From the NCBI GenBank assembly GCA_024698715.1, contig JAILRA010000024.1, positions 1-64,000 on the forward strand: a stretch of DNA of 64,000 nt. The letters run 5' to 3'. The stretch's first letter is position 1; every line of letters starts with the position of its first letter. The position numbers were made by a program, and so were the translations under genes. Shown here piece by piece: positions 36,484 through 44,931 of this stretch. Source of the stretch: Lachnospiraceae bacterium. Lineage in GTDB: Bacteria > Bacillota > Clostridia > Lachnospirales > Lachnospiraceae. Below the pieces are notes generated by a model that did not search any database, was not told the origin of the DNA, and saw only the letters and a program-made list of their open reading frames with translations.

Positions 36484-36693
36484 TCATATTTTACAAATGA
36501 TCACTTCCTGACCTTTATAAGAAACTTTATCTCCTTTAACAAGCTTTTTGCCTCTTTGAATTTCAACTTCACCGTTAACCTTAACTTTTCCGCTTTGAAT
36601 CTCAAATTTGGCATCAGCTCCGTTTTCAACAAGTGAAGCCGCTTTAAGAAGTTGTCCCAGTTTTATAAAATCATCTTTTAAATAAAATTCCAT
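36484..36693 (-). CDS. yaaA: S4-domain RNA-binding protein YaaA
   Basis: The 69-residue protein is a single S4 domain (IKLGQLLKAASLVENGADAK, then GKVKVNGEVEIQRGKKL), the small RNA-binding fold. It is conserved between dnaN and recF in Gram-positive bacteria, and that is its position here. Its role is not well established, though binding to ribosome or RNA is expected. It begins 13 bases after the dnaN stop codon. Confidence 0.88.
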   Translation of the reverse strand: MEFYLKDDFIKLGQLLKAASLVENGADAKFEIQSGKVKVNGEVEIQRGKKLVKGDKVSYKGQEVIICKI

Positions 36694-36705
36694 TTTTATG
36701 ACCTT

Positions 36706-37815
36706 TTATCCCAATATGGGAAGAACAACATAGTTATATGTATCTTCTTTTCTTATAAAGCAAGGGAATTTCTTTCCGAGAAGATAAATGGTAACTGTTT
36801 CATCATCTATAGCTTTAAGAGCATCTATAAAAAGCTTGGGATTGAAACTTATTTCAATATCTTCACCTTCTTTAAAGATTTCTATATTTTCATTAATACT
36901 TCCGTATTGTGAAACAACACTTATATTTACATTATCATTGGTAATTACGAATTTAACCGACTTTTTATCTCCTTCTTTTGCAAAAAGAGTAGTTCTGTCC
37001 AGACATTCGTAAAGACTCTTTTTATTAACTTCAACTTTTGTAATGTAATCATTGTATTTAAGATTTGAAGAATCAAAGAAATTGCCTTCCAGGAGTCTCA
37101 TAACTATAATATAATTATCAAATTCGAAAACTACATTATCTTTCATAAAATACATATCAACAAATGATTCCGTATCATCTGAAATGATCTTGATAAGTTC
37201 ATTAAGTCCGGAACCTTTGATAATAAGTTTTTCATTTATATCATTATTGTTTATTTCAATCTGTCTTATGGCAACTCTGCTCTGTTCAACGGCTTCAACT
37301 CTTAAAATACCGTTATTTATAACAAAAAGTTCGCCTTCAAGGATCTTATTTATCGAATTCAATGAAGTACAGAAAATCGTTCTTCTTATGATATCTTTTA
37401 ATGCATACTGACTTATTTCAAGTTTTACATCTCTTTCAATCTCAGGAAGATCGCTGAATAAATATCCGAACTTTCCGGGAATTACAGCTTTTATATTATT
37501 GCTTTCTATAAGAACATTAACAGCATCTCCATCTTCTTTTTCATTGTAAAAAACATTTATAAAACCTTCCGGAATCTTTCTGATAAGATCTGTAAGCTGT
37601 CTTGCATCAAGACCAACCATACCTTCTTCAATGATCTCACCTTCAACTATTCCCTGGATGGCCATGTCTTCATTGCTTGCCAGAAGTCTTATATAACTTT
37701 TGGTTGCATCTATAAGAATGCATCCGCTTGTATTTAAATTCGGTTTTGTTGAAATTGCTTTTCCCACTACCGATAAAGCATTTAAAAATTTTTCCTTTTC
37801 AATGGAAACACGCAT
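36706..37815 (-). CDS. dnaN: DNA polymerase III beta sliding clamp
   Basis: The 369-residue protein forms the ring-shaped dimer that tethers DNA polymerase III to DNA. Three repeated domains of about 120 residues are visible, and the C-terminus ends in NYVVLPILG, close to the usual P-I-R/L-G ending at the protein-binding cleft. It is transcribed leftward just after dnaA. An AGGAG site precedes the ATG. Confidence 0.97.
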   Translation of the reverse strand: MRVSIEKEKFLNALSVVGKAISTKPNLNTSGCILIDATKSYIRLLASNEDMAIQGIVEGEIIEEGMVGLDARQLTDLIRKIPEGFINVFYNEKEDGDAVNVLIESNNIKAVIPGKFGYLFSDLPEIERDVKLEISQYALKDIIRRTIFCTSLNSINKILEGELFVINNGILRVEAVEQSRVAIRQIEINNNDINEKLIIKGSGLNELIKIISDDTESFVDMYFMKDNVVFEFDNYIIVMRLLEGNFFDSSNLKYNDYITKVEVNKKSLYECLDRTTLFAKEGDKKSVKFVITNDNVNISVVSQYGSINENIEIFKEGEDIEISFNPKLFIDALKAIDDETVTIYLLGKKFPCFIRKEDTYNYVVLPILG

Positions 37816-37880
37816 TTTGAGCTCTCCTAAATAAATAATATTTATAAATATAATATAAATATTAATAGTATATGTTTAAA

Positions 37881-37889
37881 TGTTGATAA
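37881..37889 (-). promoter_or_regulatory. DnaA-box-like site between dnaA and dnaN
   Basis: TGTTGATAA is the reverse complement of TTATCAACA, the same 9-mer as the two boxes upstream of dnaA. It overlaps an AT-rich region with a TATAAT element upstream of dnaN, which suggests DnaA control of dnaN or a second part of the origin. Confidence 0.5.
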
Positions 37890-37938
37890 CTTATATATTA
37901 TACCATAAATAAGCAATTTTTTAAAGGAATAAACCTGT

Positions 37939-39300
37939 TTATAAAGATGTAATTATTTTTATTAATGAGTCTATTTTTTTCTCAAATTCAGGATCGTTTT
38001 CTATTAATTCTTTTACTTTATTAATATTGTGAATGACCGTTGAATGATCTTTATTCATTCTTTTACCTATATTGCTCTTTGAATCTTCGGTAAGTTTGTC
38101 GCAAAGATACATTACGGTCTGTCTGGATATGGCTATTTCCTTGTTTTTCTTTGAAGAAACAATATCATTAATGGAAATATTAAAATATTTTGATACTTCT
38201 TCTATAATTACATCGAAGTTTATAACTTTGGTCTTATTGGGATTTATGATATCCTTTAAGCTGTTTTTGGCCATTTCCAGAGTTATTTCATCAGAAGAGA
38301 TCCTTGATAAAGCTATAAGTTTGTTATAAGCTCCTTCAAGTTCTCTTATATTTGAACTGATATTATCGGTAATATAATTCAAAATATCATCATTTATCTT
38401 ATCACCGTGATTCTGATTTAACTGAATGAGGATTGCTTTTCTTGTTTCATAGTTGGGTGGCTGAACATCAACCTGAAGTCCCATCTGGAAACGTGTTAAA
38501 TATCTTTCATCCAGAATTTCCATATATTTAGGATGTTTATCGGAAGAAATGATTATTGATTTTCCGTTTTCATATAAAGAATTGAAAGTATGGAAAAATT
38601 CTTCCTGAGTTGCATCTTTTCCTATAATAAACTGAATATCATCTATCAGAAGAACATCAACATTTCTGTATTTTTCTCTTAAAATGGTCATGGATTCGGT
38701 ATTGTCTTTTTTACCGGATCTTATCGATTTAATAACTTCATTGGTGAAGTTTTCACTGTTTACGTATAAGATCTTAAGTTTAGGATTGTGCTCGTTAAGA
38801 TAATTTCCTATGGCATGCATAAGATGAGTCTTGCCGAGTCCGGATCCTCCGTAAATATATAAAGGGTTATATGCGTTATTATCCGTTCCGGCGGTTTCGG
38901 CAACAGCCAGGCAGGCACTTACCGCAAATGAGTTATTTCCGGTAACGAAATTATCAAAAGTATATTTTTTAATGAGACTTGAATTTGTAGATTCTTTTTC
39001 CTGATTATTGGATTGAGTTGAGCCGTTTTCCTGAGGTTTAACATTATCAACTATGAAATTGACATCATAATCGTTATTTAATGTTTCGGAAATTGCAATT
39101 ATAAAGATATCTTTGTATTTATCAGTTATTAGATCCAGTATTTTGGCTTTATTGTTGGGTAACATTATTGTTACGCTGTCTTCCGTTTCGCTGTAATATT
39201 CCATGGGATCAATCCATGTTTTTACGGCTATGGGAGATATATCATATTCGGTGATAACCGAATTTTTAATAATTTCCCATTTTTCTTCAACTGGTTTCAT
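37939..39300 (-). CDS. dnaA: Chromosomal replication initiator DnaA
   Basis: The 453-residue protein has an N-terminal interaction domain (1-90), a linker rich in Asn, Gln and Ser (about 92-110), the AAA+ domain with Walker A GGSGLGKTHL and Walker B DVLLIDDIQFI, and a C-terminal domain with the DnaA signature KDHSTVIHNINKV that binds DnaA boxes. It opens the origin at 39301-39783. It is the first gene of the leftward arm, with an AAGGAGG site and its own promoter. Confidence 0.98.
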   Translation of the reverse strand: MKPVEEKWEIIKNSVITEYDISPIAVKTWIDPMEYYSETEDSVTIMLPNNKAKILDLITDKYKDIFIIAISETLNNDYDVNFIVDNVKPQENGSTQSNNQEKESTNSSLIKKYTFDNFVTGNNSFAVSACLAVAETAGTDNNAYNPLYIYGGSGLGKTHLMHAIGNYLNEHNPKLKILYVNSENFTNEVIKSIRSGKKDNTESMTILREKYRNVDVLLIDDIQFIIGKDATQEEFFHTFNSLYENGKSIIISSDKHPKYMEILDERYLTRFQMGLQVDVQPPNYETRKAILIQLNQNHGDKINDDILNYITDNISSNIRELEGAYNKLIALSRISSDEITLEMAKNSLKDIINPNKTKVINFDVIIEEVSKYFNISINDIVSSKKNKEIAISRQTVMYLCDKLTEDSKSNIGKRMNKDHSTVIHNINKVKELIENDPEFEKKIDSLIKIITSL

Positions 39301-39324
39301 TTCAAAGCCTCCTTCGCTTACTAT

Positions 39325-39353
39325 ATTATATTTTATTGAAGGAATAAAATCAA
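39325..39353 (-). promoter_or_regulatory. dnaA promoter
   Basis: On the minus strand TTGATT (39348-39353) and TATAAT (39325-39330) are 17 bases apart, 25 bases from the dnaA ATG. Confidence 0.7.
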
Positions 39354-39546
39354 ATTTTTGAAGGGTTTAAAAAGGATTTTTGAAAATTTTCTTATGTCAA
39401 CTTTTAGCTGTTTTTAGGAAATTTTATGGGTTTATTTTGTGGTTAAAAAATATATACATTGAAAAATCCTTAATTTTAGGGAATAAAATTTAATAAATAT
39501 CGGTTATAAAACAAAAAAAAACATGAAATAAACCATTAATAAACAG

Positions 39547-39566
39547 TTATCAACAAGTTATCAACA
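39547..39566 (+). promoter_or_regulatory. Pair of DnaA boxes
   Basis: TTATCAACA occurs at 39547-39555 and 39558-39566 in the same orientation. Both differ from TTATCCACA at one base. Confidence 0.7.
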
Positions 39567-39713
39567 TATAGTGTATAATTTATGTAAATTTATTATTTTA
39601 ACTGTAAAACAGGCATTTTTCCATATTTTGTTATGTGTTTTGGATTTTTTACTATATCTTGAATAAAACTTTTTTGAATTTTTTTTTCTTATTTATAATA
39701 CATTTTTTTTTTG

Positions 39714-39742
39714 TTGACTTAAAAAAATACTTCTTATATAAT
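39714..39742 (+). promoter_or_regulatory. rpmH promoter
   Basis: TTGACT (39714-39719) and TATAAT (39737-39742) are exactly 17 bases apart, followed by a GGAGGT site at 39770-39775. Confidence 0.85.
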
Positions 39743-39783
39743 TTATGGTGTTTTCGACGTATAGGAAATGGAGGTAAGCTTTT

Positions 39784-39918
39784 ATGAAAATGACATTTCA
39801 GCCTAAGAAAAGACAGAGATCGAAAGTTCACGGCTTCAGAGCAAGAATGAGTACTCCCGGCGGAAGAAAAGTTTTACAGGCAAGAAGAGCTAAGGGAAGA
39901 AAAGTTTTATCAGCATAA
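39784..39918 (+). CDS. rpmH: 50S ribosomal protein L34
   Basis: The 44-residue protein is a small, very basic ribosomal protein of the large subunit. It starts [18 protein letters not shown] and contains the family signature [13 protein letters not shown]. The length is exactly the usual one. A strong GGAGGT ribosome binding site lies 8 bases upstream. It is the first gene of the rightward arm from the origin, upstream of rnpA as in most bacteria. Confidence 0.97.
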   Translation: MKMTFQPKKRQRSKVHGFRARMSTPGGRKVLQARRAKGRKVLSA

Positions 39919-39931
39919 AGTTGAAATAAGC

Positions 39932-39957
39932 AGGCCGCAGATATGTGGCCTTTTTTT
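39932..39957 (+). terminator. Terminator or attenuator between rpmH and rnpA
   Basis: AGGCCGCA (39932-39939) pairs with TGTGGCCT (39944-39951), one G-T wobble, around a 4-base loop, then a T-run to 39957. It would limit read-through, keeping L34 more abundant than RNase P protein. Confidence 0.75.
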
Positions 39958-39975
39958 CGCTTATTATTTTTTATT

Positions 39976-40329
39976 ATGATATTCACACAATCATTAAAAA
40001 AAAATTCCGATTTTGAAATTGTTTACAAATCCGGCAAATCATATGCAAACAAATATCTGGTAATATATACGTTGAAAAATAACACGGATGAGAACAGACT
40101 CGGAATCTCGGTAAGCAAGAAAGTCGGAAACAGTGTTGTAAGACACAGGATCAAAAGACTTATCAAAGAAAGTTACAGACTGCACGAAAAAATGTTTAAT
40201 AGCGGTTTAGACATTGCAGTCATCGCGCGAAAAGGATCTGACGCTTGCGATTTTGCAAGTATTGAGAGTGCGCTTTTACATTTAATGAAATTAAACGGTA
40301 CACTGGATACCAATAAAGGTAATCAATAA
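39976..40329 (+). CDS. rnpA: Ribonuclease P protein component
   Basis: I start at 39976 (MIFTQSLKKNSDFE), the normal N-terminus; the longer in-frame start at 39943 would lie inside the terminator hairpin. The 117-residue basic protein binds the catalytic RNase P RNA and helps remove 5' leaders from tRNA precursors. The signature RLGISVSKKVGNSVVRHRIK with its conserved arginines is present. The start has no strong ribosome binding site, which fits low expression. Confidence 0.95.
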   Translation: MIFTQSLKKNSDFEIVYKSGKSYANKYLVIYTLKNNTDENRLGISVSKKVGNSVVRHRIKRLIKESYRLHEKMFNSGLDIAVIARKGSDACDFASIESALLHLMKLNGTLDTNKGNQ

Positions 40330-40349
40330 ATATTCATTGAATATTAATA

Positions 40350-40559
40350 ATGAAAACAATTCTTATTTTTATTATAAATTTATACAGAAAATATTTATCA
40401 CCTTTAAAATCTACACGCTGCCCTTATTATCCGTGCTGTTCTCAGTATGGTCTTGAAGCCATACAAAAACACGGTGCCATAAAAGGCAGCGCTTTAGCTG
40501 CCTGGAGAATATGCAGATGCAATCCTTTCTCAAAAGGCGGTTACGATCCCGTACCGTAA
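40350..40559 (+). CDS. yidD: Membrane protein insertion efficiency factor YidD
   Basis: The 69-residue protein has an N-terminal hydrophobic segment (LIFIINLYRKYLSPL) and the conserved Cys-rich core (CPYYPCCSQYGLEAI, then RICRCNPFSKGGYDPVP). YidD assists YidC in inserting proteins into the membrane. Length and position between rnpA and yidC match the family. Confidence 0.95.
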   Translation: MKTILIFIINLYRKYLSPLKSTRCPYYPCCSQYGLEAIQKHGAIKGSALAAWRICRCNPFSKGGYDPVP

Positions 40560-40571
40560 CAGGAGGCAGAA

Positions 40572-42014
40572 TTGTACGATTTGTTATTGACGAAAAATAC
40601 CACGTTCATTATCGGTCAGGTTGCCTGGGTACTTGGCAAGTTAATGCAGGGTATATTCTTTATTCTTGATAAGATCGCAGCTTTGTGGGGCGGAACAGCC
40701 AATATCGGTGTAGCGATCATTATCTTCACAGTTATCATTTATCTTTTAATGTTACCCCTTACAATCAAACAGCAGAAATTCTCTAAAATGTCTGCTATCA
40801 TGAATCCCGAGATTCAGGCTATTCAGGCAAAATATAAGGGAACAAAAGATCCGGATCTTATGCAGCAAATGCAGCAGGAAACAAGCGCTGTATATGCAAA
40901 ATACGGAGTTTCTCCTTCAGGATCATGTGTTCAGCTCCTTATCCAGATGCCTATCCTGTTTGCTCTTTATCGTGTTATTTATGCAATTCCCGCATATGTT
41001 CCCATGGTAAAGAACGAATTTATGAATCTTGTAAATGCTCTTATGGGTGTAGATTCAACCGGAATTGTAGGAGATGCCAACATTTTTAAGAATTCAGCAA
41101 CATTTATTCAGACTCTTTCATCTGCAGGTGCTTACAAAAGACAGTTTAAACTTGATTATTTAAATACGGAAACAATTTCCATTGATAATATCACATCAAA
41201 TCTTATTAACAATCCCGATGCACTTGCAAATGTTGAAACCACAAGAAATACTTTTATCGATGTTTTAAACAGAGCAAGTTCAAAAGACTGGAATGCACTT
41301 GCAACTCAGTTTCCCAATTTTACCGATCTGGTACACAGCACCAATGCTGCACTTGAAAAATACAATCTTTTCCTCGGAATCAATATAGGTTATTCACCTC
41401 TTGATACCATTAAAAGTTCATGGGCAGAAGCACATGCTACAGGAGATTTTGCATTTTCATTAACCTGGGTTCTTCCGATTCTGGTAGCTGTAATGATCCC
41501 TTTACTTGCAGCTCTTACACAGTGGATCGGTGTTAAACTTGCTCCCAACGCAAATAATAATGCGACTCAGGGACAGGAAGAAAATCCCATGATGTCATCA
41601 ATGAAGATGATGAACACATTCATGCCGATAATGTCTGCAGTATTTTGTTTCTCACTTCCCGCCGGTATGGGTATTTACTGGATAGTCGGTGCGGTTGTAA
41701 GAAGTGTTCAGCAGATTGCCATCAACAAATACATCGACAAGATGGATATTGATAAGGTAATCGAAAAGAATACCGCAAAATACGAAGAAAAACTCAAAAA
41801 GAAAGGTGTTTTCGCACAGGGAATTAACAACAAGGCAAAGAGCAATACAAAATATGTTAATCCTTACGCAAAGACAAAGAGCGAATCAAACACCGCTAAT
41901 TATAATAAGAACAATACCAGAGCAAATGCCAAGAATGATAAGATCTCATCATCCGGAAGCATAGCTTCAAAGGCAAGAATGGTTAAGGACTTTAACGAAA
42001 AAAACAATAAATAG
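40572..42014 (+). CDS. yidC: Membrane protein insertase YidC/Oxa1 family
   Basis: The 480-residue protein inserts membrane proteins with or without the Sec translocon. The start is a TTG codon at 40572, preceded by a good AGGAGG site. Five or so membrane helices with the core motifs AIIIFTVIIYLLMLPLTIKQ and SCVQLLIQMPILFALYRV are visible. A region of about 100 residues between the first core helices and the C-terminal ones is longer than in many relatives. The C-terminal tail (about 405-480) is basic and rich in Asn and Lys, which can bind ribosomes. Confidence 0.95.
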   Translation: MYDLLLTKNTTFIIGQVAWVLGKLMQGIFFILDKIAALWGGTANIGVAIIIFTVIIYLLMLPLTIKQQKFSKMSAIMNPEIQAIQAKYKGTKDPDLMQQMQQETSAVYAKYGVSPSGSCVQLLIQMPILFALYRVIYAIPAYVPMVKNEFMNLVNALMGVDSTGIVGDANIFKNSATFIQTLSSAGAYKRQFKLDYLNTETISIDNITSNLINNPDALANVETTRNTFIDVLNRASSKDWNALATQFPNFTDLVHSTNAALEKYNLFLGINIGYSPLDTIKSSWAEAHATGDFAFSLTWVLPILVAVMIPLLAALTQWIGVKLAPNANNNATQGQEENPMMSSMKMMNTFMPIMSAVFCFSLPAGMGIYWIVGAVVRSVQQIAINKYIDKMDIDKVIEKNTAKYEEKLKKKGVFAQGINNKAKSNTKYVNPYAKTKSESNTANYNKNNTRANAKNDKISSSGSIASKARMVKDFNEKNNK

Positions 42015-42047
42015 TTAAAATATTCAGACTCGTGGGAGGGTATATAA

Positions 42048-42896
42048 ATGGAATATATGGAATTCAGTGCTAAAACGGTTCAGGACGCGATAACCGAAGC
42101 ATGCACACATTTTATAGTAACAAGCAGTTCACTTGAATATGAAGTAGTGGATGAAGGTACCACAGGATTTCTCGGAATCGGATCAAAGCCTGCAGTGATC
42201 AAAGCAAGAGTAAAAAGTGAAGAAATAGAAGATGCTAAATCAGTATTTACTCAGGAAGCTGCACCCGATAAAAAGGAAGTAAAAGAAGTTAAGGCTGAAG
42301 CTAAGAAAGAGAACAAAAAAGAAAACAAACCCAATCAGGCTAAAAAAGAAAACAACGTAAAGAAAGAAAATGTTCAAACTTCAGAAAAAGCCGAAGTAAA
42401 AGAAGAAAACACGAAAAAACGTGAGATCAACGTAAATGCCGAAGAAGTAGAAAACAAAGCAGTTCAGTTTTTGAAAGACGTTCTTTCAAAGATGGAGATC
42501 CAGAACGAAGTTAAAGCTAAATATGATGCTGAAGAGAACTGCCTTAATATCGAGATCGCAGGTGAAGACATGGGTGTTCTTATCGGAAAGAGAGGACAGA
42601 CACTCGATTCTTTACAGTATCTTGTTTCTCTTGTTGTTAATAAAGGTACAAAAGAATACATCCGTGTAAAAGTTGATACCGAAAACTACAGAGAGAGAAG
42701 AAACAAAACACTCGAAAATCTCGCTAAAAACATGGCATTCAAGGTAAAGAGAACCAGAAGAAGCGTAACTCTTGAGCCAATGAATCCTTATGAAAGAAGA
42801 GTTATTCATTCAGCACTTCAGAATGACAGCTATGTAACCACTCATTCCGAAGGAGAAGAGCCTTATCGTAAGGTAGTAATCACATTAAAGAAATAA
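42048..42896 (+). CDS. jag: RNA-binding protein Jag/KhpB
   Basis: The 282-residue protein has a Jag N-terminal domain (1-55, GFLGIGSKPAVI), a Lys/Glu-rich linker (about 65-130), a KH domain with the GIGKRG-type loop (VLIGKRGQTLDSLQYL) and a C-terminal R3H domain (ERRVIHSALQ). It binds RNA and influences cell division and cell elongation in other Firmicutes. Its place after yidC is conserved. A GGGAGGG site lies upstream. Confidence 0.94.
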   Translation: MEYMEFSAKTVQDAITEACTHFIVTSSSLEYEVVDEGTTGFLGIGSKPAVIKARVKSEEIEDAKSVFTQEAAPDKKEVKEVKAEAKKENKKENKPNQAKKENNVKKENVQTSEKAEVKEENTKKREINVNAEEVENKAVQFLKDVLSKMEIQNEVKAKYDAEENCLNIEIAGEDMGVLIGKRGQTLDSLQYLVSLVVNKGTKEYIRVKVDTENYRERRNKTLENLAKNMAFKVKRTRRSVTLEPMNPYERRVIHSALQNDSYVTTHSEGEEPYRKVVITLKK

Positions 42897-42902
42897 AACC
42901 TT

Positions 42903-42929
42903 AAGGCTGCTTCGGCAGCCTTTTGTTTT
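42903..42929 (+). terminator. Terminator after jag
   Basis: AAGGCTGC (42903-42910) and GCAGCCTT (42915-42922) form a perfect 8-bp stem with a TTCG tetraloop, followed by a T-rich tail. Confidence 0.85.
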
Positions 42930-42937
42930 CTGAGCAT

Positions 42938-43005
42938 GGCGGATGAAAAATGATTCCATCCGCAACGGCAAAAGGTTGATTGATGGAAAACATTTTTCAT
43001 CCGCC
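42938..43005. repeat. Long near-perfect palindrome upstream of mnmE
   Basis: GGCGGATGAAAAATG (42938-42952) and CATTTTTCATCCGCC (42991-43005) are exact inverted copies. Inside them TTCCATC (42954-42960) pairs with GATGGAA (42982-42988). The whole can fold into a stem of about 22 bp with small bulges and a 21-base loop, ending 24 bases before the mnmE ATG. It could be a leader structure or a small palindromic mobile element. Confidence 0.75.
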
Positions 43006-43029
43006 TTATAAAAAACAAGAGGAAGCAAT

Positions 43030-44412
43030 ATGGATACGATTGCTGCTATATGCACTGCTTTATCGCCTTCCGGAATTGGTATAATCAGGATTTCGGGCGA
43101 AGAAGCGATTACAATTGCAGATAAGATTTTCAAAGGTGCGGATAAGAAGAAGCTTAAAGAGTCTGATTCGCATACAATTCACTATGGTCATATTGTTGAC
43201 GGCAACGAGATAGTTGATGAAGTTCTTGTGATGCTTATGAAGGCTCCGAGATCTTATACCATGGAAGATGTGGTTGAGATTGACTGTCATGGAGGAATAC
43301 TGGTATTAAAGAAAGTTTTCAATCTTTTGATCGAGAACGGATGCCGTCCTTCCGAACCCGGTGAATTTACGAAAAGAGCCTTTTTAAACGGACGAATCGA
43401 TCTTACGAGTGCCGAAGCAGTAATGGATCTGATCTCTTCCAAGAGTGAAATGGCTAGAAAGAATTCCGTTTCGATGCTGAACGGAAAAATGTATGAGCTT
43501 ATTAAGAATTTAAGAGAAGAAATTCTTTATTATATAGCAAAAATTGAAGCTGCTTTGGATGATCCCGAGCATATGTCACTTGATGGATTTGAGGAAGAAC
43601 TTCAAGAAAAGATAAATAACATCCAGGAAAAGATCAATCAGCTAATTAAATCATATGATTCCGGAAAGATTTTAAAAGAGGGTATCAATACTGCAATAGT
43701 AGGAAAGCCCAATGCAGGTAAATCTTCCATATTAAATATGATATTAAATGAAGAAAGAGCGATCGTTACTGAGATAAAAGGAACTACCAGAGATACTTTG
43801 GAAGAGTCCTATGATATCGGAGGAATTACTCTTAATCTTATTGATACCGCAGGAATTCATGAGAGTGATGATGTGGTTGAAAAGATCGGAATCGAGAGAG
43901 CAAAGTCTGCAATTGAAAAAGCCGATCTGGTTTTATATGTTGCTGATTCTTCAACCGAAACAGATGTTTTTGACGATCAAATAATTTCATTAATTGACGG
44001 TAAAAAATCAATCTGTCTTTTGAATAAATCCGATCTTCAAAGAGAAACAACAAAGCAGGAATTGAATGCACATTTCGAAGGATGTTTAATCAAACCCGTA
44101 ATACTATATACCAGTGCTAAAAACGGTGAAGGAAAAGAAGAATTATTTGAAATGATCAAAGAGATGTTCTTTGCCGGAGAGATCTCATTTAATGATGAAA
44201 TTATGGTTTCAAATTTAAGACAGAAAAACGATCTTGTCATAGCAAGCGACAGTCTTAAAAAGGTTAGTGAATCAATAGAAAATTCCATGCCCGAAGATTT
44301 TCTTTCGATCGATCTGATGAGTGCATATGCCGCACTCGGCGAGATAATCGGTGAAGAAGTTAGTGATGATCTAGTTGATAAAATTTTCTCAGAATTTTGT
44401 ATGGGAAAATAA
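43030..44412 (+). CDS. mnmE: tRNA modification GTPase MnmE (TrmE)
   Basis: The 460-residue protein works with MnmG to place carboxymethylaminomethyl groups on wobble uridines. The N-terminal folate-binding domain begins TIAAICTALSPSGIGIIRIS. The G domain has GKPNAGKSS, DTAGIHESDD and NKSDL motifs. The protein ends in F-C-M-G-K, the C-x-G-K active-site motif of the family. Length and position match. Confidence 0.97.
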   Translation: MDTIAAICTALSPSGIGIIRISGEEAITIADKIFKGADKKKLKESDSHTIHYGHIVDGNEIVDEVLVMLMKAPRSYTMEDVVEIDCHGGILVLKKVFNLLIENGCRPSEPGEFTKRAFLNGRIDLTSAEAVMDLISSKSEMARKNSVSMLNGKMYELIKNLREEILYYIAKIEAALDDPEHMSLDGFEEELQEKINNIQEKINQLIKSYDSGKILKEGINTAIVGKPNAGKSSILNMILNEERAIVTEIKGTTRDTLEESYDIGGITLNLIDTAGIHESDDVVEKIGIERAKSAIEKADLVLYVADSSTETDVFDDQIISLIDGKKSICLLNKSDLQRETTKQELNAHFEGCLIKPVILYTSAKNGEGKEELFEMIKEMFFAGEISFNDEIMVSNLRQKNDLVIASDSLKKVSESIENSMPEDFLSIDLMSAYAALGEIIGEEVSDDLVDKIFSEFCMGK

Positions 44413-44458
44413 TTATCAGTAAATTGATATTAACCGGTTTAATAAAGAGAAGATTAAC

Positions 44459-44908
44459 ATGAATTTTACTACCAGAAAAGCAAACAAAAAAGATGAAAAA
44501 ATCATATGTGATTTATTCTTTGAAATGCTTAGAACAATTTACAATACAGATGATGTTCAAGGATATGAAGAAGGTTATTTAGACAACTTTTTTTCCGATG
44601 GTGAAAATGTAATTTATGTTGCAGAAATTGAAGGAGAAATTGTTGGTTACATATCCGTAGAAGTTCATCGTGAAGACAGAGTATTTATATACATAGATGA
44701 TTTCAGTGTATCAAAAGAATACAGAGGAAACGGAATAGGAAATGCTCTTCTTAATGAAGCAGAAAAATATGCTTCTTCATTAAGTATTCATGTCAGCAGT
44801 CTTCATGTAGAAAAGTCTAATGAAAGAGCTTTAAATTTTTATTCAAGAAACGGATATAAAGTATTCGAAGATCAGGAAAACAGATTGTTATTAATCAAAG
44901 AATTATAA
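44459..44908 (+). CDS. GNAT family N-acetyltransferase
   Basis: The 149-residue protein has the GNAT fold. The central acetyl-CoA pyrophosphate loop appears as SKEYRGNGIGNALLNEAE (about residues 79-96), and the C-terminal NERALNFYSRNGYKV motif is typical. The substrate is unknown. It is placed between mnmE and mnmG, which are usually adjacent, and is likely an insertion of an accessory gene into the conserved cluster. Confidence 0.85.
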   Translation: MNFTTRKANKKDEKIICDLFFEMLRTIYNTDDVQGYEEGYLDNFFSDGENVIYVAEIEGEIVGYISVEVHREDRVFIYIDDFSVSKEYRGNGIGNALLNEAEKYASSLSIHVSSLHVEKSNERALNFYSRNGYKVFEDQENRLLLIKEL

Positions 44909-44931
44909 AAATATTTTTACGGTTTTAGAAA

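Larger units (their letters stand above)
39301..39783. other. Origin of replication, oriC
   Basis: This AT-rich gap separates the divergent dnaA and rpmH arms, the standard site of oriC in Clostridia. Two DnaA-box-like 9-mers TTATCAACA lie 11 bases apart (39547-39555 and 39558-39566). A weaker match, TGTGGTTAA, is at 39438-39446. Long A and T runs at about 39640-39730 are a good candidate for the unwinding element. Perfect TTATCCACA boxes were not seen. Confidence 0.85.
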
